Below, one piece after another: positions 49,935 to 56,919 of a DNA stretch of 57,721 nucleotides; the stretch's first letter is position 1; each line of letters opens with the position of its first letter. The position numbers were made by a program, and so were the translations under genes. The stretch covers positions 1 through 57,721 of the forward strand of contig JAKAUI010000033.1 in NCBI GenBank assembly GCA_021827745.1, in the 5' to 3' direction. Under the pieces are notes generated by a model. It ran no database searches. It saw only the letters and a list, made by a program, of their open reading frames with translations, and was not told the origin of the DNA. Source of the DNA: Bacillota bacterium. Lineage in GTDB: Bacteria > Bacillota > Sulfobacillia > JAJZYS01 > JAJZLH01.

Positions 49935-50765
49935 ATGAGCACGCCGTCCAAGGGGCAGGTTCCCGGCGCCGGCGAGCCGCCGCTTGGCCCGGGCGACCTG
50001 ACGGCGGCGCTAGGTCGGCTGGGCGTTGGCTCGAAGTCTGTGCTTCTGGTGCACGCCTCAGTCCGCTCTCTTGGCCGCTGGCTGATCGGCGGCCCCCCCG
50101 CCGTGGTGCTGGCATTGGAAGAATGCCTGGGCCAAGACGGCACCCTGGTCATGCCGACGCACAGCGCAGACTTGAGCGAGCCGGCGACTTGGGAAAACCC
50201 GCCCGTGCCCGTAAGCTGGTGGCAGCGGATCAGGGACGAGATGCCCGCCTTCCGGCCGGACCTGACGCCGAGCTTTTACATGGGTCAGGTGGCGGAGTGC
50301 TTTCGCCATCAAGAGGGCGTGCTGCGCAGCAGCCACCCGCAGGTCTCCTTCGCCGCCCGTGGTCCACTAGCCGAGCAGATCGTCGGGGAGCATCCCCTGG
50401 CCTACGGCCTAGGCGATGACTCGCCGCTAGGCCGCATCTACGATGCCGCCGGCTGGGTGCTCTTGATCGGCGTCGACCATGGCGTGAACACATCATTGCA
50501 CCTGGCCGAATACCGCTGCAGCTTCCCAGGCAAGCGGGAGTTGACTCAGGCTGCCCCGATCTTGGTCGCAGGCGAGCGGCGCTGGGTCAGTTTCCCAGAC
50601 GTCGCCATCGACTCGGACGACTTCGGCCGACTGGGCGAGGCCTTTGACGCCGCCACCGGTCTGGTACGGAAGACAACGGTCGGAGACGCCCTCTGGCGGC
50701 TGATGCCGCAGAGAGAGTTGGTCGACTTCGCCGTCTCGTGGCTGCCAGTGCATCGCTTGGGCTGA
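49935..50765 (+). CDS. AAC(3)-family aminoglycoside N3-acetyltransferase-like protein
   Basis: 276 aa. Family motifs: LLVHASVRSLG (37-47), GTLVMPTHSADLS, RSSHPQVSFAARGPLAEQI, GDDSPLGRIYD and VLLIGVDHGVNTSLHLAEY, the last two near the catalytic His and acetyl-CoA site. Family members include true aminoglycoside acetyltransferases and proteins of unknown role such as YokD, so resistance is not proven. Its last 64 bases (from 50694) recur at 54177-54239, bounding the island that follows. There is no clear ribosome site before the ATG. Confidence 0.85.
   Translation: MSTPSKGQVPGAGEPPLGPGDLTAALGRLGVGSKSVLLVHASVRSLGRWLIGGPPAVVLALEECLGQDGTLVMPTHSADLSEPATWENPPVPVSWWQRIRDEMPAFRPDLTPSFYMGQVAECFRHQEGVLRSSHPQVSFAARGPLAEQIVGEHPLAYGLGDDSPLGRIYDAAGWVLLIGVDHGVNTSLHLAEYRCSFPGKRELTQAAPILVAGERRWVSFPDVAIDSDDFGRLGEAFDAATGLVRKTTVGDALWRLMPQRELVDFAVSWLPVHRLG
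50694..50757 (+). repeat. Direct repeat, left copy (3' end of the AAC(3)-like gene)
   Basis: The core 50718-50757 (40 bp, beginning TTGGTCGACTTCGCCGTCTC) is identical to 54200-54239, and the preceding TGGCGGCTGATGCC also matches; 9-10 bases between these blocks differ and include a 1-base indel. A candidate attachment-site duplication. Confidence 0.85.
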
Positions 50766-50808
50766 CCTTGACTCGCCTCTCGGACTCCTCGTCGACTGTC
50801 GTCAATGG

Positions 50809-51351
50809 TTACGGCAGAACGAATGACCCCCGGTAAGCGAGGGCGGCAAACGCCTGCGAGAGCGGCGCCAGTTCTGCCGTTGTGTACATCAAGTGGTTGC
50901 TGTGCGGAAGAAGCTCTGCGGCGAGAGCCACAAATCTCCTCGCCTTGGCAAAGTTGGCCGCGTCGATGGGGGAACCAGCGTACGGAATCTCATCAGCCAC
51001 CACGTCGTACTCCTGAACCACAGTGCTCACATCCGGAACGCCCAGTGCCGTCAGTGCCGGAGCACTCGCCTCAAGAGCGCCGGCGGCTTGGTTCCAAATA
51101 ACAGCCGCCCCTGTGCTGTCTGTCGAAATTGTCTGGGACGGTGTGGCGGCAAGCGATGAGGCCGCCATGTCGGTGAAGCCGATGACCTTCGGAACCGTTG
51201 TGTTCACCACCTGAAAGAAGACGGTGCGCGGCGGGGTGGCGGCTGCCTGGACTCCGTTCGCCGCCAGTGACAGGACGGCTACAACAGTGGCTATCCAGGC
51301 CCACCTCAGGGTGTTCGTCCGCATCCCTGGCCGTACAGGTACTGCACTCAC
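50809..51351 (-). CDS. Secreted hypothetical protein in island
   Basis: 180 aa from GTG 51351, with AGAGGAGG about 10 bases upstream. An N-terminal signal-like segment (about 16-36, ending VQAAAT) suggests export. The mature part is Ala/Thr/Val-rich and includes VFFQVVNTTVPKVIGF and a C-terminal helix with AELAPLSQAFAAL. No family is recognised. The GTG overlaps the stop of a possible 50-aa frame as GTGA. It lies between the direct repeats and reads towards the AAC(3)-like gene. Confidence 0.55.
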   Translation of the reverse strand: MSAVPVRPGMRTNTLRWAWIATVVAVLSLAANGVQAAATPPRTVFFQVVNTTVPKVIGFTDMAASSLAATPSQTISTDSTGAAVIWNQAAGALEASAPALTALGVPDVSTVVQEYDVVADEIPYAGSPIDAANFAKARRFVALAAELLPHSNHLMYTTAELAPLSQAFAALAYRGSFVLP

Positions 51352-51500
51352 GACCCGCCTGCCTCCTCTAAGTTTGAGCATCCGCTTGCGGGTGAGGAAC
51401 CAAGCCCGCGGCGGGAGTCCTCCCCGTCGTCTTGGATGCGAGACCTCTTAGCCGACTGGTATGGTTCGATTTTCCCGGTCGATGCAGCCTCCTTGGTCAT
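51348..51500 (-). CDS. Possible 50-aa peptide upstream of and coupled to the secreted protein
   Basis: ATG 51500 follows GAAGGAAC by about 8 bases. The 50-codon frame is Ser/Arg/Glu/Gly-rich (AKRSRIQDDGEDSRRGLGSS in the middle) with one Cys. Its TGA overlaps the GTG start of the next gene, which also has AGAGGAGG inside this frame. That arrangement supports translation of this frame, but composition alone is not convincing. Confidence 0.35.
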   Translation of the reverse strand: MTKEAASTGKIEPYQSAKRSRIQDDGEDSRRGLGSSPASGCSNLEEAGGS

Positions 51501-51719
51501 GGCAGTTTGTTCCTTCTCTAGCATCCATTCGCAACCGCCGCGTCCTTTGTGGCGGTCGCGTCTGCCAACCCGTCGGATCTCGGCCGCAGTGATCGTGCCG
51601 GACAGGGAGACGAATCGGGCATCAAGGCGGATATGAATGAAACGGACCTGCCGGAGGCGGTTGGGGACCGGCCCCCCTTGGTCGCTCTCAGCAGATTTGG
51701 GGTCCGCTGGCAGCACCTC

Positions 51720-51840
51720 CTAGGAAGGAAGCAGTCCTAGAAGGGGCCTGCACTCCTTTCTCTTGCCGCGGCGATACGACTCGTCGCAGATGCTCGGAAC
51801 GTGACCTTGGTGGACGAGACGGTTCAGGATCGGTGGTGCT
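51720..51840 (-). pseudogene. Remnant of IstB (IS21-family helper ATPase), C-terminal end
   Basis: A minus-strand frame ending in TAG at 51720 contains ILNRLVHQGHVPSICDESYRRG, which lines up with the C-terminal end of IstB proteins (ILDRLLHHSHV..I.G.SYR). An in-frame stop lies ~20 codons upstream, and no Walker motif or IstA is present. It is therefore a decayed insertion-sequence fragment inside the island. Confidence 0.55.
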
Positions 51841-52063
51841 CGGAGCCCAGACCCCGACCTGCCGTGCTGACGCATCGCCTAGGGCGTCGGAAGCCGTCCC
51901 CGTTGACCCATGCTCGACGCGGACGAACAGCGGCAGCTCTTCGGACTCGATTTGTCGTAGCGGGCCGTTGTGCACCTGGTACTCGCGGGCTGGCGGCGTT
52001 CGATCTGCGAGGAGACTGAACGAAGGTAGTGATATCTGAAGTCCATCACCTGACTCTCAGCGT
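51841..52063. other. Non-coding stretch before the AbiE promoter
   Basis: No convincing gene in either direction. Short frames on both strands lack ribosome sites. Probably decayed insertion-sequence DNA continuing from the IstB remnant. Confidence 0.35.
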
Positions 52064-52133
52064 GAAGTTCTGGTGTCTAGATATTTATGCTATCATGGAG
52101 CCAGTAGTTCCAATTTGACGAGAAGTTCTGGTG
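52064..52133 (+). promoter_or_regulatory. AbiE promoter region with 12-bp direct repeats
   Basis: GAAGTTCTGGTG occurs at 52064-52075 and again at 52122-52133. The first copy overlaps a weak -35 (TTCTGG, 52068) placed 17 bases from a TATCAT -10 (52091-52096); the second abuts the abiEi start codon. AbiEi antitoxins repress their operon by binding repeats here. Confidence 0.5.
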
Positions 52134-52138
52134 ACACG

Positions 52139-52951
52139 ATGTTGCATCCAGCAGGGATCAGCGGCAGGGGAAGGGCTGAACTCGCGCGCGTTTTCGCCTC
52201 GGGCGCGACGTTTGTCACCCCGGGCGACGTCGTGGCCGCTCTCAATGTGGATGCTGAAACTGCGGCCAAGAAGCTTTCGCGATGGGCCGAAGACGGATGG
52301 GTCCGCAGAGTTCAGCGGGGCCTATACATCGGCGTGCCGGTTGACGCGGCGAATCCCGGCTCCTGGTCGGAGGACGCTCTGCTCGTTGCCTCGGCGGTAT
52401 GGTCGCCCTGCTACTTCACCGGCTGGACTGCTGCCGATCACTGGGCACTGACCGAACAGGTCTTTCGGACCACCGTGCTCAGGACGACACAAAGGGTTCG
52501 CAGTTCGTTCGTACGGCTGCTCGATCATGACTATCTCGTGATGCACGTCAAAGACGACGCTCTTGCGTGGGGTCTAAAGAGCGAATGGCGAGGAGGGACG
52601 AGGCTGCGCTTTGCTGACCCGTCCCGTATGATCGTGGACATCCTCGACACCCCGAAACTCGGTGGGGGTATCCGACACGGAGCCGAGGTGCTTGCCGCCT
52701 ACCTCGACGAACATGATCCGGCGGCTCTGATCGACTATGGCGATCGGCTTGGGAACCGTGCGGTCTTCAAGCGGCTTGGGTATCTGATCGAAGCGCTCGA
52801 CCGAAACCTCCCAGACCTTGTCGGTGCGTGCCACGAGCGGGTGTCCACTGGCATCTCGGCTCTTGACCCAGACGGACCGAAGGGCGGGCACCGCGTCATG
52901 CGGTGGGGTCTTCGCTTGAACGTGACGGTCGTTCGAGACGGAACATCATGA
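52139..52951 (+). CDS. AbiEi-type antitoxin/regulator (type IV toxin-antitoxin)
   Basis: 270 aa from ATG 52139. Residues about 15-65 are a winged helix-turn-helix (VTPGDVVAALNVDAETAAKKL, with LSRWAEDGWVRRVQRGLY as recognition helix and wing), matching the AbiEi_4-type N-terminus. The C-terminal ~200 residues (DALLVASAVWSPCYFTGWTAA, RFADPSRMIVDILDTPKLGG) are the antitoxin domain that neutralises the nucleotidyltransferase without lasting contact. The toxin gene begins inside its stop (ATGA). The frame is also open from GTG 52073, but that would start inside the promoter. Confidence 0.85.
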   Translation: MLHPAGISGRGRAELARVFASGATFVTPGDVVAALNVDAETAAKKLSRWAEDGWVRRVQRGLYIGVPVDAANPGSWSEDALLVASAVWSPCYFTGWTAADHWALTEQVFRTTVLRTTQRVRSSFVRLLDHDYLVMHVKDDALAWGLKSEWRGGTRLRFADPSRMIVDILDTPKLGGGIRHGAEVLAAYLDEHDPAALIDYGDRLGNRAVFKRLGYLIEALDRNLPDLVGACHERVSTGISALDPDGPKGGHRVMRWGLRLNVTVVRDGTS

Positions 52952-54123
52952 TTTCGCAACAGGAGCTAGCGGCCCTCAGGGCAGAGTGGGTGCTCGACCA
53001 AAGCGTCATCGAAAAGGATTACCTGCTCGGCTGGCTTCTGGCGGGAATCGCAAGCCACGACGCTCTGTCCCGGACATGGGTGTTTAAGGGCGGCACCTGC
53101 CTACGCAAGTGCTACTACGAGACCTTCCGCTTCTCGGAGGACCTCGACTTCACCATCATCGATGGAGGCCCGGAGCAGCCACAGGACCTGATGAGGATCT
53201 TCGGCGAAATCGCCGAGTGGGTCCGTGAGGAGTCGGGCATCGAGCTGGTGCTCGATGCCCAGGCCTTTCAGCTGAAGAAGAACAAGCGGGACAACCCGAC
53301 GACGCTGGGGCGGATCGCGTACAGGGGGCCCAACGCGTACCCGCGGATGCCCAAGGTGAAGCTTGACCTCACCTCGGACGAGGTCCTCGTGGACCGGCCA
53401 GAGCTTCGAACCATAGGACATCCATACAGCGACACGCTCCCTGCACCTGGAGTGCTGAGCTACTCCATTGCAGAGCTCCTCGGGGAGAAACTGCGCGCGC
53501 TCTCCGAGCGGTGCCGCCCGCGCGATCTCTACGACGTCGTCCACATGCATCGCCATCCGGACCTCGTTGCGCTGGCAGGCGCAGTGCGCAGCGTACTCGA
53601 AGCGAAGTGCGTTCATGCCGAACTCAAGGTCCCCACTGTGGAAACGATCCGCTCCTCGCCCTTCAGAGCGGAGGTCGAGAACGAGTGGGAGAACATGCTC
53701 GGCCATCAGCTCCCCAGCCCGCTGCCGCCCTTCAAAGACTTTTGGTCAGCGCTCGATGATCTCTCCTCCTGGCTTGGAGGTACACTCCGGACCCCGCAGC
53801 TGGCGCGGGCAGAACTGGGCAAACTCGATGCGGCGTGGCAGGCGCCGAAGGCGATCACCTCGTGGCGACGTGGCGTGCCGTTGGAACGCCTTCGGTACGC
53901 CGGAACAAACCGGCTCAAGGTGCGCATCGACTACCGGGCGGCAGAGGGCCGCCAAGGCCCGCGCCTGGTTGAGCCCTACGCACTCCGGCATACCCAGGAT
54001 GGAAACCTCGTGCTGTTCGCTGTCAACGATCACGACGCCTTAAGGAGCTACCGCGTTGATCGGATCGCGGCCATCCAGCCGACGGCGACGACCTTCGAGC
54101 CTCGCTACCTCGTCGAGTTCTAA
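52948..54123 (+). CDS. AbiEii-type nucleotidyltransferase toxin with C-terminal WYL-like domain
   Basis: 391 aa from ATG 52948. The nucleotidyltransferase part has FKGGTCLRKCYY (motif I, 47-58), FSEDLDFTI (acidic motif II, 62-70), GEKLRAL (about 179) and RDLYDVVHM (about 193), so the toxin's active site looks intact. AbiEii proteins are normally near 300 aa. Here residues about 320-391 add a WYL-like domain: RLKVRIDYRAAEG, RLVEPYALRH, LVLFAVN, LRSYRVDRI and the FEPRYLVEF end. WYL domains sense ligands or nucleic acids in phage-defence regulators. This fusion, coupled to AbiEi, suggests signal-controlled abortive infection; that last point is inference. Confidence 0.87.
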   Translation: MISQQELAALRAEWVLDQSVIEKDYLLGWLLAGIASHDALSRTWVFKGGTCLRKCYYETFRFSEDLDFTIIDGGPEQPQDLMRIFGEIAEWVREESGIELVLDAQAFQLKKNKRDNPTTLGRIAYRGPNAYPRMPKVKLDLTSDEVLVDRPELRTIGHPYSDTLPAPGVLSYSIAELLGEKLRALSERCRPRDLYDVVHMHRHPDLVALAGAVRSVLEAKCVHAELKVPTVETIRSSPFRAEVENEWENMLGHQLPSPLPPFKDFWSALDDLSSWLGGTLRTPQLARAELGKLDAAWQAPKAITSWRRGVPLERLRYAGTNRLKVRIDYRAAEGRQGPRLVEPYALRHTQDGNLVLFAVNDHDALRSYRVDRIAAIQPTATTFEPRYLVEF

Positions 54124-54176
54124 CAATGAGTCAGTCGGCGCCTCGGCGCCATTCCCGGAACGCCTCACTCGTACTG

Positions 54177-54239
54177 TGGCGGCTGATGCCTCAGAGGCAT
54201 TGGTCGACTTCGCCGTCTCGTGGCTGCCAGTGCATCGCT
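54177..54239 (+). repeat. Direct repeat, right copy (AAC(3) 3'-end fragment)
   Basis: It matches 50694-50757, with 40 identical bases at 54200-54239. In frame it still encodes LVDFAVSWLPVHR, now closed by TGA instead of continuing L-G-stop, so it is a cut-off gene end. It marks the right border of the island. Confidence 0.85.
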
Positions 54240-54353
54240 GAGATGTCGCCGGCTTCCTTGTGATCCATCGGAGAGGTAGTTCGACCGGGCCGCTGCTGGC
54301 CTCTGCGGCTTGGCAGGTGCCTGCCTTTGGACCTTGGACTGGTTGCAGGCTGA

Positions 54354-54773
54354 TCAGGGGAGTGACAAGCCCTCACCAACGGCAGCTTCGGCGAGTGCCT
54401 CGTCGAACGTCACCAGGCCGAGTTCGGGAAGGTCCGCCTGTAGCGTCTTCGCCAGCGCCAAGTGCCAGAGATCCGCTCCCCGCAACGGCCACCTTCGGGC
54501 GAGGGATCTGGTCCACTCGGCTCTGGGAGCCGCGTTGACATGTCTCCACGGCCCGCCCTGTACGGCCGCCTCGGTCGCGTCGATGAGGACGGCGGGCAGG
54601 CGCTGCTCTTGGAGCGCCCGGGCAAGAGCGGAGTGGAACTCCGACCAGGCGAGGCTCGACAGCAACTGCAGGTGAGGCGAGGCGGCGAGCCGCCTCGCCT
54701 CCTCGGAGTGCTCCTCGTTGAAGAGTGCCGACAACAGGGCCGACGTGTCCCAGTATACTGCCCTAACTGTCAC
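54354..54773 (-). CDS. PIN-domain toxin (VapC-like)
   Basis: 139 aa. PIN-domain acidic residues: Asp9 in VYWDTSAL, Glu45 in WSEFHSAL, Asp101 in GADLWHLA and Asp121 in LVTFDEAL. It should be a metal-dependent RNase. The start overlaps the end of the Phd-type antitoxin by 11 bases. It lies just to the right of the island's right repeat. Phd and PIN combinations are known hybrid toxin-antitoxin pairs. Confidence 0.87.
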   Translation of the reverse strand: MTVRAVYWDTSALLSALFNEEHSEEARRLAASPHLQLLSSLAWSEFHSALARALQEQRLPAVLIDATEAAVQGGPWRHVNAAPRAEWTRSLARRWPLRGADLWHLALAKTLQADLPELGLVTFDEALAEAAVGEGLSLP

Positions 54774-55050
54774 GATCCCTGTCCTCCCGCAACCACCGCA
54801 GCGTCAGTCCCTTCTCGAGCGGCAAGGGTGGCGGCAACGGCATGGGGTCGTGATCCAGCGGTTCAAGCCATCCTTTGTCCTCAAGACGTCGAACTCTCTC
54901 TTCAAGTGGCAGCAGGTCCGGGATCGGCCGCGTCAGCCTGGCGACCGGTCGACCGTGATCTGTGATCAGCCACTCACCACCACGCTGGACATCTCTGAGG
55001 ATGCGGCTGAGCCGGGCCTTTGCGTCGCGCACGCCCACTTTTCGGTCCAT
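54763..55050 (-). CDS. Phd/YefM-family antitoxin partner of PIN toxin
   Basis: 95 aa from ATG 55050, with AGAGGTGA 6 bases upstream. The N-terminal DNA-binding part KVGVRDAKARLSRILRDVQR, GEWLITDHGRPVARLTR matches Phd antitoxins; the C-terminal half is Pro/Leu/Asp-rich and should wrap the toxin. It overlaps the toxin gene. A promoter and a pair of TGACCACA repeats lie just upstream. Confidence 0.85.
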   Translation of the reverse strand: MDRKVGVRDAKARLSRILRDVQRGGEWLITDHGRPVARLTRPIPDLLPLEERVRRLEDKGWLEPLDHDPMPLPPPLPLEKGLTLRWLREDRDRDS

Positions 55051-55102
55051 TGTGGTCACCTCTTTCTGTGGTCATTGTAGTTCGCATGTGCGGTCTACTC
55101 AA
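55051..55102 (-). promoter_or_regulatory. Promoter and repeats of the Phd/PIN operon
   Basis: On the minus strand: TTGAGT (55102-55097), 17-base spacer, TACAAT (55079-55074). TGACCACA occurs twice (55074-55067 and 55058-55051), between the -10 box and the start codon, where a Phd-type repressor could bind. Confidence 0.6.
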
Positions 55103-55270
55103 GTCAGCCGCCGACGAGGCTCCCATCAGCTCCGATCTGCTCCGCATGGGTCGCCCAGGCGCACGGCAGATGGTCTGCAGCCGCCGAATTAGCCTCAAGG
55201 GGCCCGCAGCGCAACCAGGGCCAGAGAGCGCCCAACCTCACGCGACAGACATGGGGCGTTGGAGACCGTC

Positions 55271-55299
55271 GTGACGTCATGACGTCCTTATGGTAGACT
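55271..55299 (+). promoter_or_regulatory. Promoter/operator of the CopG/PIN operon, probably leaderless
   Basis: GTGACG (55271-55276), 17-base spacer, TAGACT (55294-55299); the ATG at 55306 would lie at the transcription start. Overlapping TGACGTCA (55272-55279) and TGACGTC (55280-55286) are candidate antitoxin sites. Confidence 0.5.
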
Positions 55300-55305
55300 G
55301 CCTAC

Positions 55306-55590
55306 ATGATCCGGAAGAAGACGACCGTGTACCTGGACTCCGACGTCCTGACGGCGACGAAGGCTGCAGCCCTCACGTCCAGGCGGTCCGAGAGCGCGGT
55401 GGTCGAGGAGGCGCTGCGATCGTACCTTCGAAGCGGGTACGGTGACGCCGTGCGGAGCGAACTGCAAGAACTGCTGGAGCGGGTGGTCTCGGAAAGCGGC
55501 CCTGACGAGGACGCGGCGCTGGCAGAAGCGGTGAGAGAGGTGCGCGCGGTCCGTCAGGGTCGGCGGCCGCGATCGGCGCGTAGTGGATGA
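55306..55590 (+). CDS. CopG-family ribbon-helix-helix antitoxin
   Basis: 94 aa. KKTTVYLDSDVLTATKAAA (4-22) and ESAVVEEALRSYL form a ribbon-helix-helix unit very like that of the RelE-linked antitoxin at 41059. A Ser/Glu/Asp-rich tail ends RQGRRPRSARSG. No ribosome site precedes the ATG, in agreement with a leaderless transcript. It overlaps the PIN gene by 8 bases. Confidence 0.82.
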   Translation: MIRKKTTVYLDSDVLTATKAAALTSRRSESAVVEEALRSYLRSGYGDAVRSELQELLERVVSESGPDEDAALAEAVREVRAVRQGRRPRSARSG

Positions 55591-56032
55591 GCTACGTCGT
55601 CTTGTCCTCGACACGAATGTGTTCGTGGCGGCAGTCACCTCCCGAGAAGGCGTGTGCGCTCGACTCCTGCTTGCAGCGGCAACGGGTCGGTATCATCTCG
55701 TTGTCTCGCCGATGCTGCTCGACGAACTGTCGGCCGTGCTCGACCGCCCGAGGTTCCGAAAACACCTGAGCGAACAAGATGCGCATCGCTTCGTGGAAAT
55801 GATTCGGGAACTGGCAGAGGTGGTGGATGATCCCCTAGAGGGTGGTGATCCCATCACCTCTGATCCCGATGACGACTTTGTGGTCGCACTTGCCGAGGCG
55901 GTCGGTGCCGACGGTCTCATCTCGGGCGATCTGCACCTCACGACCCTGCGGCGCCGGGGACTCACGGTGATGACTCCTCGGGACCTTCTCAATGCCTTGA
56001 CTCATGACGGAACACGACCCAAGCGAGGTTGA
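55583..56032 (+). CDS. PIN-domain toxin (COG1569-type)
   Basis: 149 aa starting GTG 55583. LVLDTNVFVAAV (7-18) carries the first PIN Asp; LLDELSAVL holds the Glu; DPDDDFVVALAEAVGADGLISGDLHL supplies the last acidic cluster (shown in part). This matches the COG1569 PIN subfamily usually paired with RHH antitoxins, as here. It should be a metal-dependent RNase. Codon use and base composition look less biased than in the rib or nrdJ genes. Confidence 0.85.
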   Translation: MDELRRLVLDTNVFVAAVTSREGVCARLLLAAATGRYHLVVSPMLLDELSAVLDRPRFRKHLSEQDAHRFVEMIRELAEVVDDPLEGGDPITSDPDDDFVVALAEAVGADGLISGDLHLTTLRRRGLTVMTPRDLLNALTHDGTRPKRG

Positions 56033-56108
56033 CGCGAACTGCTACCGACGCGCAGTTCCTCGGCCGCGGTCGCTAGAGAGTTGTGCCCAGACTTGAGGTC
56101 CGGATCGG

Positions 56109-56909
56109 TCAGGCCAGGGTGATGACCACGGCGCCCAGCACGATCAGGCCGGCGGCCACCACCCGCCGCCCTCCGACGCCCTCGTTTCGCCGCCATGCCC
56201 AGATCAGGGCCATCGGGATCGCCATCTGGCGAAGGGCCAGGGCCGAGGCCACGGGCATCAGCTGGTAGGCGGTGAGCATCAGCACGTAGCCGATCAACGA
56301 CAGGGCGCCAATCAGGCTGCCGGCCGCCAGCTGGCTGCGCTCCCAGGCCCGCTGACCCTGGGTCGCCAAGAGGGCGAGACCTGTGATGATCGAGGCAATC
56401 GACATGTAAAAGAGGGGTGCGGTCAGGCGCACGCCCTGGCTGTCGACGAGCGAGTAGGCAGCGATCACGGCACCGAGCGCCAGCGCCGGCCAGATGGCCG
56501 CCAGCCGCTCGCCTCTGGCGGCCAGCACAGAGCCGGCGGCCACCACCAAGATGCCGAGCCAGGCCGCAAGCGGCGTTTGGGTGCCGAGCAGCAGCCCAAC
56601 GGCCACCGGCATCGCCGCCACGCCCAGGCCGCGGGCCAGCGGGTACACGGCGCTGAGGTCCGCCAGCTGGTAGCCTCGATTTAGGAGCAGGTAATAAAAG
56701 ATGTGGATGACGGCGCTGGCCGAGAGGAAGATCCAGCCGCCGGGACCAACCCGCTCGCCAAGCGCCAGACCGACGCCAGCGCCGACGATGCCCACCGCCA
56801 CCATGCCCTGGCCGAGTGCGGTCAGGCTGGGTCGGATCTTGAGCAGGGCGTTCCACGACACGTGCAGGCCGCTCGAGGCCAGGACCAGGAAGATCCCCGC
56901 CCAGGGCAC
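56109..56909 (-). CDS. EamA/DMT-family transporter
   Basis: 266 aa, ten short membrane helices in two five-helix halves (VYPLARGLG in the first half and ASALALRQMAIPMALIWAW in the second are typical EamA boundaries). Family members export amino acids or other metabolites. It follows a Leu/Phe/Val dehydrogenase-type gene by 10 bases on the same strand, so amino-acid metabolism or export is a reasonable guess. Confidence 0.82.
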   Translation of the reverse strand: MPWAGIFLVLASSGLHVSWNALLKIRPSLTALGQGMVAVGIVGAGVGLALGERVGPGGWIFLSASAVIHIFYYLLLNRGYQLADLSAVYPLARGLGVAAMPVAVGLLLGTQTPLAAWLGILVVAAGSVLAARGERLAAIWPALALGAVIAAYSLVDSQGVRLTAPLFYMSIASIITGLALLATQGQRAWERSQLAAGSLIGALSLIGYVLMLTAYQLMPVASALALRQMAIPMALIWAWRRNEGVGGRRVVAAGLIVLGAVVITLA

Positions 56910-56919
56910 GGTCTGGCCT

